A stretch of DNA of 6,518 nucleotides from an uncultured Chthoniobacterales bacterium (GTDB lineage: Bacteria > Verrucomicrobiota > Verrucomicrobiae > Chthoniobacterales > UBA10450): assembly GCA_955652855.1 (NCBI GenBank), contig CATPCN010000744.1, forward strand, positions 1 through 6,518. Direction: 5' to 3'. Below, one piece after another: positions 1 through 5,937 of this stretch (positions are counted from its first letter, which is position 1; every line of letters starts with the position of its first letter). A program made the translations under genes and the position numbers. A model generated the notes under the pieces. It was not told where the DNA came from. It saw only the letters and a program-made list of their open reading frames with translations, and did no database searches.

Positions 1-579
1 ACCGTAGCTCCTGTCGAGTCGGAAGAACAATTCACGGAGCAACCGCCGCCCGCTTGTTCATGCGGCAACGCGGATCACGCCGTCGGCGACTCCCTTGTGG
101 TCTTCTTCCGGGCGGAGCCTCTGCGACAACTCAGGGAACACGTTCGTGCCACTGCTAGCCACACCCAGGAATCGGGGGGCATCCTGGTCGGGGAGGTATA
201 CAGTCAACCTGACAGTCAACGGCTCCATGTGATTGTTGAAAATTACATTCCGGCCGAACAGACACAGGCCAATGACGTGTCACTGCGCTTTACTCATGAA
301 ACGTGGCAGGCCTTGCAGGCTCGGAAACGAACGCAATTCGGAGACAGCATGCGCGTTGTTGGGTGGTATCACACCCATCCTCCGATTCCTGTGAGCGCCG
401 GCGATCGTGAACTGCGGAGCGTCAAGTTCTTTTCGGCTCAGGACATGGCTGTGCAACGCCAGATATTCAAAAAGCCCTGGCAGGTCGCATTGGTCATGGA
501 TGCGGAATCCGTTGAACATATACTCTTTCGTTGGAGTGGAGACTTAGTTGAACAGTGTGACTACCATGTCTGTGCTTGA
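1..579 (+). CDS. JAMM/MPN (JAB) metalloprotease domain protein, 5' partial
   Basis: Zinc isopeptidase/protease domain of the JAB1/MPN/Mov34 family, which in relatives removes ubiquitin-like proteins or cuts peptide bonds. Counting from the GTG at 97, the JAMM ligands are all present: Glu25 in ESGGILVG, His92 and His94 in GWYHTHPP, and Ser113/Asp116 in FFSAQD. The following QRQIFKKPWQVALVMDA segment matches the Rpn11/CSN5-type continuation, so the domain looks complete and active. The frame is open to the window edge. It has no ATG, GTG or TTG before 97, and no ribosome binding site precedes the GTG at 97. The real start therefore probably lies upstream, and residues before 97 form a Pro/Cys-containing linker after another domain. 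The alternative is a 160-residue stand-alone protein starting at 97. Its TGA sits 17 bases before the preferred start of the next gene and touches an alternative ATG at 579, which points to co-transcription. The substrate is unknown. Confidence 0.88.
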   Translation, partial: TVAPVESEEQFTEQPPPACSCGNADHAVGDSLVVFFRAEPLRQLREHVRATASHTQESGGILVGEVYSQPDSQRLHVIVENYIPAEQTQANDVSLRFTHETWQALQARKRTQFGDSMRVVGWYHTHPPIPVSAGDRELRSVKFFSAQDMAVQRQIFKKPWQVALVMDAESVEHILFRWSGDLVEQCDYHVCA

Positions 580-584
580 TGATC

Positions 585-590
585 GGGAGA
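585..590 (+). promoter_or_regulatory. Shine-Dalgarno site deciding the GTG start at 597
   Basis: GGGAGA lies six bases before the GTG at 597. No comparable purine run precedes the alternative starts TTG 576 and ATG 579. The later ATG at 636 has only a weak AAGG about a dozen bases upstream. This favours GTG 597 as the start of the first dehydrogenase-like gene. Confidence 0.5.
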
Positions 591-596
591 TGCGTC

Positions 597-1577
597 GTGC
601 CACAAAATGAATCCGAGTCAAGGCACCGATCTCAAATGCCTGTGTTGCTCGTCATCATCGGAGGGGTCGGAGACTGGTGTGTCCGAAGAGTACTAGCGCA
701 CGCTCTAAAGTTCGAATCGCTTGGTGCAGGGCATCGTCATGTAGCCGTCGTCGATGTGCATCCGCGATACCTGGTGGATGATCAGGATAACTTTGCTGCG
801 TGGATCGCTGAAGTCGACCGGTGGATCGTACGGCGCCTTATTGAACAGTCTGCCGAAGAACTGGATCAACCCCTGCGCGATGAATCGGGACGCGCCACAA
901 AGGGGATCGATTGGGGGTTCGCTGAGAATCTAGCTCGGAATCCTAGTCTGCCTGATCCCACTGAGCTGGGTGGCCCGAATCCCGACGCCGCGGTCGATCA
1001 GTTCGTCCGTCGCGCAGGGCCGGCGTTTGAAGCCGCCTACCGTCGGGACGTACAAAAGCTGAACATTGAGATTGAATCCAGACTTTCAGGCTACTTTACA
1101 TCGCTGGAAGAGTTACTAGCTGGCGACCCCGTGAAATTATCGGACTGGGCACGGGGTCGGGGATTAGGGGAAGTCCGCGGCTGGGATGCGCTTAGGGGTG
1201 CACTAACTGATGTTTTTGCCCGGCAAGTTACTGCCCTGTCACAAAAGGCCCAAATCCGTTTCGAATCGGAGCGACAGTCGCTGCTTGCGTGGCTGCAGCA
1301 ACCTGTCTTTGAGGAAATGGGGGCACTCAGATACTGGCGTGCGGACTCCGGCGACGGAGCCATTATATTCCACTGCCGGAATAGCGATGGCTCAACGAAG
1401 CGATCGTTGGATCACGAGACGCTCCAGTCGATCGCGGAAAAGTATCGGATCATCGTGTACTCCGCAACCCCACCCCCGGCATATGTCGAGGTTCTGAAAT
1501 TCTGGTCATCGTATGCAGAGCGAATCGCCTTCGAGAAGCCCATTGCGGGGCTGATCGAGCAAGCACCGCTCACGTAA
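597..1577 (+). CDS. G6PD-like protein, N-terminal NAD(P)-binding half
   Basis: Resembles the N-terminal Rossmann half of glucose-6-phosphate dehydrogenase. From GTG 597, a beta strand (residues about 15-21) leads into GGVGDWCVRR (22-31), matching the GxxGDL(A)(K)R dinucleotide loop, and HVAVVDVHPR follows as the second strand. Near the C-terminus, IIVYSATPPPAY (285-296) matches the family's 'YLAxPP' strand, and FEKPIAG (312-318) contains the EKP motif whose Lys binds sugar phosphate in true G6PDs. The protein ends about 10 residues later, just where the substrate domain should begin. That part is encoded by the next gene, 14 bases downstream. Unusually, about 280 residues separate the dinucleotide loop from EKP, where ordinary G6PDs have roughly 130. 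The extra segment (about 60-270) is largely helical, charged and unrecognised. Alternative starts are TTG 576, ATG 579 (one-base overlap with the upstream stop) and ATG 636. Enzymatic activity is unproven; a nucleotide-sensing role is equally possible. Confidence 0.75.
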   Translation: MPQNESESRHRSQMPVLLVIIGGVGDWCVRRVLAHALKFESLGAGHRHVAVVDVHPRYLVDDQDNFAAWIAEVDRWIVRRLIEQSAEELDQPLRDESGRATKGIDWGFAENLARNPSLPDPTELGGPNPDAAVDQFVRRAGPAFEAAYRRDVQKLNIEIESRLSGYFTSLEELLAGDPVKLSDWARGRGLGEVRGWDALRGALTDVFARQVTALSQKAQIRFESERQSLLAWLQQPVFEEMGALRYWRADSGDGAIIFHCRNSDGSTKRSLDHETLQSIAEKYRIIVYSATPPPAYVEVLKFWSSYAERIAFEKPIAGLIEQAPLT

Positions 1578-1591
1578 GGAATGGAGACGAG

Positions 1592-2635
1592 ATGTTCCAT
1601 CAATTGACACGCCCTGTCAACCCGACGAGTGTGAGGACAACCCGAGCCATTCGTGAGGCGGTGGATAGGGCTTCTGCGGACCCAGCTAGAATTGCACGTC
1701 TTCCGCCGCTGCGAGTCCTCACCGTTGACCACTACAACATGAAGTGGGCCGTCGCTGCGATCGAGTGGGTTAGACGGAGGATGATTGCCAACCACATTCT
1801 GGACAGGCCCAGGAATATCTGCATCGAAGTGCTGGAGGGTAGTCTCGTCCCGCGTGGCAGATTTCAGTTCTACAACGGAGTAGGGGGTGCCCTATCCGAT
1901 ATGATTCCCCATCTGATTCAACCGTTACGCGCCTTGACCGGACTTCCCACAATCACGGCATTGCTGGAGACCCTCAGAATTGTTCGGTTGCGACGCGCGC
2001 GATATGCACTAAACGGAAGCCTGGTATGCGCCGCCTTCGGGGATGGACCTATTAGCAGCGCCGATCTTGCGGCGAAACTGGCGAGTGACACCGAAACATT
2101 TGGTGTCATCGAGATGCGCTTTATTGGCCCACCCTTCACCGGTACTCCTGTGTACATCCGCACAGGAAAGGGCTTTTTGCCGCAGAGCAAGACGATCGTG
2201 ATAGAGGGGCGTGACTTGGATGGCCCGGCCGCACTGATTTGCGACATGGAAAACAGACATCTTCGAATGGCGATCCCTGAACTGCGTCGTACTCCTCCGC
2301 ATCAAGATCAGTCGCCTGAAGACACCGACAAGCTGCCCGCGCGCACATGGCTTCAGACCGAAGAGATCGAACTCCCGGGTCCGCTTCGTTCGCGCACACT
2401 ACAAGCACGCGCAGACGAATATGTAGAGGTGTTCTCGGCTCTCTGCGACTGGGAGGAACCCGATCCCCGCTTCTTTCCACCTGTAGAGGATGCTGCCTCG
2501 GCTTGCGACTTTTTTTATCGCGCACTTTTGGCCGACCGCATGGCTCAGCCTGGGGGATTACACGAACCTGACGTGTACGACGCCTACGAAGGGACGGATT
2601 TGAGAGACTGGCCGGATGAGGCTGGTTGGTGTTAA
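1592..2635 (+). CDS. G6PD-like protein, C-terminal substrate/dimerisation half
   Basis: A 347-residue protein matching the C-terminal domain of glucose-6-phosphate dehydrogenase with no Rossmann domain of its own. Signatures in order: LTVDHYNMKWAV (43-54), matching 'RIDHYLGKE' with the Asp-His-Tyr and Lys kept; LEGSLVPRGRFQFYN (81-95), matching 'E..GVEGRG.YYD'; GGALSDMIPHLIQ (98-110), matching 'GALRDMVQNHLLQ' with the catalytic-position His present but one residue closer; PVYIRTGKGF (186-195), matching 'P..LRTGK'; and a C-terminal ADEYVEVFSAL....FFPPVED, matching 'YERLLLDAL..F.R.DE'. It starts at ATG 1592 with GGAGA at 1583-1587, so it is independently translated rather than the result of a simple break. 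Together with the upstream gene it would rebuild a whole G6PD fold as a heteromer, with EKP supplied by one chain and DHY/RTGK by the other. The substrate may not be glucose 6-phosphate, because spacing and many surrounding residues differ from canonical enzymes. Confidence 0.78.
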   Translation: MFHQLTRPVNPTSVRTTRAIREAVDRASADPARIARLPPLRVLTVDHYNMKWAVAAIEWVRRRMIANHILDRPRNICIEVLEGSLVPRGRFQFYNGVGGALSDMIPHLIQPLRALTGLPTITALLETLRIVRLRRARYALNGSLVCAAFGDGPISSADLAAKLASDTETFGVIEMRFIGPPFTGTPVYIRTGKGFLPQSKTIVIEGRDLDGPAALICDMENRHLRMAIPELRRTPPHQDQSPEDTDKLPARTWLQTEEIELPGPLRSRTLQARADEYVEVFSALCDWEEPDPRFFPPVEDAASACDFFYRALLADRMAQPGGLHEPDVYDAYEGTDLRDWPDEAGWC

Positions 2636-2665
2636 TGACTAGACGAATGCTCCGAAAGTAATACC

Positions 2666-5500
2666 ATGCCCGAAAACGACGACGTTTTACTAACGGGGAC
2701 GCTCGGTCCCTTCGCAAGAGTCTCTTCTGAGCGGTGGGTCTTCGTTGGCGACGAAATCCGTAGCTTTGTTGAGGACTGGCTCAAGCCTTTCCTTGGCACG
2801 TATACCTCCAAACGGATCGAAGGATATGTGCTGGATCTTGGAAACGGAAGTCTGCTCGCCGCTCTTGAGGCCGCGAATATGCCACGCGGCGCTGGCGACG
2901 ACATTGTGCTCAGAGTGTCTGAAGCCGATGACGCCAGGGCAGCACGCGCGCTGACCAAGTTGATGAGGAATTGTGACCCAACCACCGCCAACAACAGGTT
3001 AACGCTTCACTTTGATACCCAGCGATGGCCAAAGCTACTCCAGGCCTGTACTTCCCTTCAGCGGTTGCGACAGTTTGAAGTCCCCGAGGAGGAAGAGCCC
3101 TTCGCTCTTCCCGAGTCACACCAGCTTCAGATTGACGAGGGTGTCTTCGGGCAAGATCAGGAAGAGATGGTGGTTTTGGGGGATGTGGCCAGCGATCTTC
3201 TAGGTGAAGGCTGGTCGACAGCCGGGAGGTCTGCGGCAGCACCTGCGCCCATAATACCTTCGGGAACCGGTTCATTTGAAGACTATCCTTATTACCCGAT
3301 CCATATCCTCGTTGACGGCGACAAAAGTGGCGAGAGGTATACGATGCGAATCCTGCCGGGAGCTCCGGTGACGCATGATGCTGCCGAGACCTGGACATGT
3401 CCGGCAGCTCTTTCCTCTAAATCCCAAACCCTAATGGAACATCTGGACTTAGCGATCCACCAAGCTACTTTGGATGATGCAGAGCTCCCGGACATCCAGG
3501 ACTTCGGGGACACTATTGACGCCGCGCTTCTGAGTGTCCCCGAGCTAAAGAGTTGCCTAGAAGCGAATTTGAAGATTAACGTTGCCACAGCAGACGCGGG
3601 TCTGCTTATTCGCTTCCATTTTGGCAAATACGCCCATCATCTGTCTGATATCGCCTGGGAGACATGGCGCCACGACTTGGGCGGAGGACGCCCGTTCTTG
3701 ATCGAAGAGGAATGGATCTCACTAGTGCGCTTCGTCCCGAGCGAGGGTCCGATGCGGCACAGAAAGAAGGGTGACCAATCTCTCAAGTTAGTTCTCGTGG
3801 AATCTTCCTTCAATAGGGAACTCAGAGAAGACAAGGCAATAATTACGTACTTCGAAGATGAACGAAAATCGATCGAATCCGCCGTTGGTGGGCTCATGGT
3901 CGTCGTGCCGCTGGTAAACCCCACCTTCGACGAGCTAAAAGCGGAACTAAAAGACGCGGACATCTGCCATTTCTTCGGTCACGGATTCGTTGACGACAAG
4001 GAGCGTGGCTTCATCGTCCTCAAAGACCACTTTGATGGACGTCGCGGAAGGCGGATCCCTTGGGATCTCTTGCGAGTCATCTTTTACGTAAAGAACGCGC
4101 CATACCTTCAGTTGGTCAACCTTAGTGCTTGTAGCTTGCAGAAGGCGGGATTTGGCACTAACCTGGCCAAGATCGGGATTCCGGCTGTGATCGCGATGCA
4201 GGGCCCGATTACTGCGCTGTCGGTGGCCAAAGGCGTCTTCTCCCAGGAATTGTACCGGCGCTTCGCCGCTGGCTGGCCACTTCACAGAGCCTTCTCTGAG
4301 GCTAGAAGGGCCATCAAGAGCAGAAGCAGTCGAATCGAGAGCTTTATGCCGGTCCTTATCATGAGTACCTACCGTGACATATCACTCAAGCATCCCAATC
4401 TGCAAAAGGCTAAGGAACTCGTGAAGCAGAGCGAACTGGAGCATGACCCGCTTAAGTCCATTTGGACGGAAGCGGAGGGACTCGAACGCCGGGGTGATCT
4501 GGAGGCTGCGCTTCCAAAACTCGAGATCATTATGGGTAGCAAGCCGAACTATCCAGGCGTGAAGGAGAAGATCAGCGATCTACGGTCGCGCATAGATCGG
4601 CAAAAGCGGGTTGAGACGCTGTCTGCGCAGATTCGGGTGGCGCTGACCGCGAAAGACTACGGGGCCTTCAAAAGCATCATGGCTGAAGTCAAACCGCTGG
4701 TCGGCAAGGAAGCCCTGCTGTCCGCGACGTTGGAGATGGCGTTTTTCACCTTGAGCCGTGAATTGGGCGAACTACGGACCGAGAAGCGGTGGCTGCCTGC
4801 GAAGCAGGTTGTTCAAGTTCTCTATTCCATGTCACAGCTTATTCCTAGTCATCCAGAGGTTCCATACCGTGAGGAGATTGAAAACGAGGCGGACCGAGAC
4901 GAGGCCCTGCAGTTGAGAAAACTGAGAGAACTGGAAGGCCAGCGCCGGTTTGATGAACTAGCGGAGCTAGCTCAACGACTCTTGGCTGTCCAACCGGAAA
5001 ACCAGCAGTTTCGAAGTTTATTCGACAAGGCACAGCTCGCCCGGCAGATTCAGGTCGCCTCCATGACGGACTTGCGTCAGGAGGCAGAGCGACATCGACG
5101 GGAACGCCAATGGTCCGATCTCAAGAAGGTGACCCGTGAAATGAGGCGACTAAATCCATCGGATGAGCAAGTGACGACCTTGCTTCAGGAAGCGCTACGG
5201 GGAGAAGCCGAAGGTTTTCGTCGCGGACGTCGTTGGGACGAAGCGGAGGCGAACTACATCGAGTTGCTCGACTTGCTACCTGAGGGCGACCGACCAACGG
5301 TGAGTGAACTGCTGGCAACTGTTCGCCTGGAGCATGCATTGCATGCGAAACGCAACCGACAATGGGAGGTCGTGGCGACGGCCACCCGTCAGGTTCTTGG
5401 GGATCGTACCGTGAGCAAGGCCAGGAAGCAGGAGGCGCAAAGATTGCGGGAAGAGGCGGATAACGCCCTACAGTTGCTGAATCGAATCAAGCTACTCTAG
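2666..5500 (+). CDS. CHAT-domain cysteine protease with TPR-like C-terminal array
   Basis: A 944-residue multidomain protein. Residues 1-200 are unrecognised and end in an acidic, then Ala/Pro-rich linker. Residues 205-360 form the usual pre-CHAT region, including GLLIRFHFGKYAHHLSDIAW, FLIEEEWISLVRFVP and an I-A-W-E-T-W strand typical of CHAT proteins ('LRI.L...L..LPWE.L'). The CHAT protease core is at about 372-570, with catalytic His439 in CHFFGHG, Cys489 in LVNLSACSLQ, and the downstream IPAVIAMQGP..A..F...LY..F..GWPLHRAFSEAR block. The caspase/separase-type dyad is therefore intact. From about 590 to the end there are helical repeats of TPR type. No signal peptide or membrane segment is visible, so it is probably cytoplasmic. 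Relatives are proteases held inactive until a partner or target engages the repeat region, as with the type III-E CRISPR CHAT-TPR protein and gasdermin-activating bacterial proteases. ATG 2666 is the first usable start after in-frame stops at 2633 and 2636; only a weak GAAAG precedes it. The substrate is unknown. Confidence 0.88.
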   Translation: MPENDDVLLTGTLGPFARVSSERWVFVGDEIRSFVEDWLKPFLGTYTSKRIEGYVLDLGNGSLLAALEAANMPRGAGDDIVLRVSEADDARAARALTKLMRNCDPTTANNRLTLHFDTQRWPKLLQACTSLQRLRQFEVPEEEEPFALPESHQLQIDEGVFGQDQEEMVVLGDVASDLLGEGWSTAGRSAAAPAPIIPSGTGSFEDYPYYPIHILVDGDKSGERYTMRILPGAPVTHDAAETWTCPAALSSKSQTLMEHLDLAIHQATLDDAELPDIQDFGDTIDAALLSVPELKSCLEANLKINVATADAGLLIRFHFGKYAHHLSDIAWETWRHDLGGGRPFLIEEEWISLVRFVPSEGPMRHRKKGDQSLKLVLVESSFNRELREDKAIITYFEDERKSIESAVGGLMVVVPLVNPTFDELKAELKDADICHFFGHGFVDDKERGFIVLKDHFDGRRGRRIPWDLLRVIFYVKNAPYLQLVNLSACSLQKAGFGTNLAKIGIPAVIAMQGPITALSVAKGVFSQELYRRFAAGWPLHRAFSEARRAIKSRSSRIESFMPVLIMSTYRDISLKHPNLQKAKELVKQSELEHDPLKSIWTEAEGLERRGDLEAALPKLEIIMGSKPNYPGVKEKISDLRSRIDRQKRVETLSAQIRVALTAKDYGAFKSIMAEVKPLVGKEALLSATLEMAFFTLSRELGELRTEKRWLPAKQVVQVLYSMSQLIPSHPEVPYREEIENEADRDEALQLRKLRELEGQRRFDELAELAQRLLAVQPENQQFRSLFDKAQLARQIQVASMTDLRQEAERHRRERQWSDLKKVTREMRRLNPSDEQVTTLLQEALRGEAEGFRRGRRWDEAEANYIELLDLLPEGDRPTVSELLATVRLEHALHAKRNRQWEVVATATRQVLGDRTVSKARKQEAQRLREEADNALQLLNRIKLL
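3599..4375 (+). other. CHAT protease domain with its leading strand region
   Basis: Residues about 312-570 of the large protein. His439 falls at nucleotides 3980-3982 and Cys489 at 4130-4132. The spacing of 50 residues between them, and the hydrophobic strands ahead of each, fit the CHAT/caspase fold. The C-terminal part keeps the family's 'GxPAVIxxxxP...A..F...LY..L..G....AF..AR' pattern. Confidence 0.85.
4433..5497 (+). other. TPR-like helical repeat region of the CHAT protein
   Basis: Residues about 590-944 are almost entirely amphipathic helix. Diverged units of about 45 residues recur around a 'R-x-W/F-x-x-(A/L)' core followed by 'L.L.P': RRGDLEAALPKLE, GQRRFDELAELAQRLLAVQP, RERQWSDLKKVTREMRRLNP, RGRRWDEAEANYIELLDLLP and KRNRQWEVVATATRQVLG. 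The aromatic and Pro positions match TPR-family signatures, but the units are too diverged to count exactly by eye. The likely role is binding a protein partner or holding the protease in check. Confidence 0.65.
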
Positions 5501-5506
5501 AGGGAG
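5501..5506 (+). promoter_or_regulatory. Possible Shine-Dalgarno site for the second JAB gene
   Basis: AGGGAG immediately follows the TAG of the CHAT gene. The gap to ATG 5521 is 14 bases, longer than ideal, and no better purine run is closer. The 20-base intergenic distance suggests co-transcription and perhaps translational coupling. Confidence 0.35.
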
Positions 5507-5520
5507 CCTGCGGTACTGAC

Positions 5521-5937
5521 ATGATCCGACTACCGCGAGAGATTGTCGATGAGATGATAGCCCACGCCCAAAGTGAGGCGCCACAAACAGCGTGCGGGGC
5601 TGTCGCGGGGCGGGGAGAATTCGTTCGGAGGATCTATCCTTTCCGGAACACATCCGATAACCCTTCTTCTAAATTCGACCTTGACACGGAAGAACTCTTC
5701 GAGGCCAATCAAGATGCAGACACTTTGGGCCTATCGCTGCTGGGGATATACTACTCTGATCCCCAAGGCAACCAGAAACCGCCAAGAGAGATCATCGAGG
5801 ACTGGTACTCCCCATATGTCTGTCTCGCGGTGTCTTTCCATTTGGGTAAGAGAGCCAATTTAGCAGGTGGCAAATCGATAGGGGCATCGCTTCCCCAATC
5901 GACCTGGAAATACCGGGAATCGAGGGCGGAACGTTGA
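5521..5937 (+). CDS. Degenerate (inactive) JAB/MPN-fold protein, frame broken at its C-terminus
   Basis: Residues 1-106 follow the bacterial M67/JAB pattern closely: MIRLPREIVDEMIAHAQSEAP, CGAVAGRG, FRNTSDNP, FDLDTEELFEA, LLGIYYSDPQG and YVCLAVSF. This is a different JAB subfamily from the protein at the start of the window. The metal site is destroyed: the 'P-E-x-CG' glutamate is Thr23, the two histidines of 'YHSHP' are Tyr78 and Asp80, the Ser of 'PS..D' is Pro, and the Asp is Glu or Ile depending on alignment. An isopeptidase reaction is therefore not expected; a binding or regulatory role is more likely. After about residue 109 this frame stops looking like a JAB domain. Its missing final strands (RWQIDRGIASPIDLEIPG) appear in another frame from 5850 onward. 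The stretch from about 5850 to the TGA at 5935-5937 is thus probably out-of-frame translation, and the intact protein would continue into the TPR segment. Confidence 0.72.
   Translation: MIRLPREIVDEMIAHAQSEAPQTACGAVAGRGEFVRRIYPFRNTSDNPSSKFDLDTEELFEANQDADTLGLSLLGIYYSDPQGNQKPPREIIEDWYSPYVCLAVSFHLGKRANLAGGKSIGASLPQSTWKYRESRAER
5849..5854 (+). repeat. AGAGAG tract at the probable frameshift site
   Basis: Three AG units sit exactly where the JAB-like reading frame stops matching its family. Removing one AG unit gives ...LGKSQFSRWQIDRGIASP..., which restores the expected JAB C-terminal strand and opens the frame to the end of the window. This is the simplest site for the two-base expansion. Confidence 0.5.
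5922..5926 (+). promoter_or_regulatory. Possible Shine-Dalgarno site for a TTG start at 5934
   Basis: GAGGG lies seven bases before TTG 5934, whose last two bases overlap the TGA of the preceding frame. It would allow the TPR segment to be made as a separate coupled product. It could also be chance purine richness inside the coding sequence. Confidence 0.25.

Noticed and set aside
2636..2665. Possible promoter or terminator in the 30-base gap before the CHAT gene.
   Set aside because: No hairpin with a T-run and no -10/-35 pair can be made out; the gap is compatible with simple operon spacing.
2136..2717. 193-residue minus-strand open frame.
   Set aside because: It lies antisense to the G6PD C-terminal gene, is rich in Arg and Ser, shows no domain pattern and has no plausible start context; it is a shadow of the real gene.
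2910..3398. 162-residue minus-strand open frame within the CHAT gene.
   Set aside because: Its composition is low-complexity and the plus-strand frame carries the domain signal.
5332..5347. Near-palindromic run of GCATGC units inside the CHAT gene.
   Set aside because: It lies within well-matched coding sequence (EHALHAK), is short and imperfect, and has no regulatory context.
5841..5847. TTTGGGT fits the X XXY YYZ pattern of a -1 slippery heptamer, in phase with the JAB-like frame.
   Set aside because: A -1 slip there would read TAA at 5847-5849 at once, so it cannot lead into the TPR frame. G-rich slippery sites are also weak.
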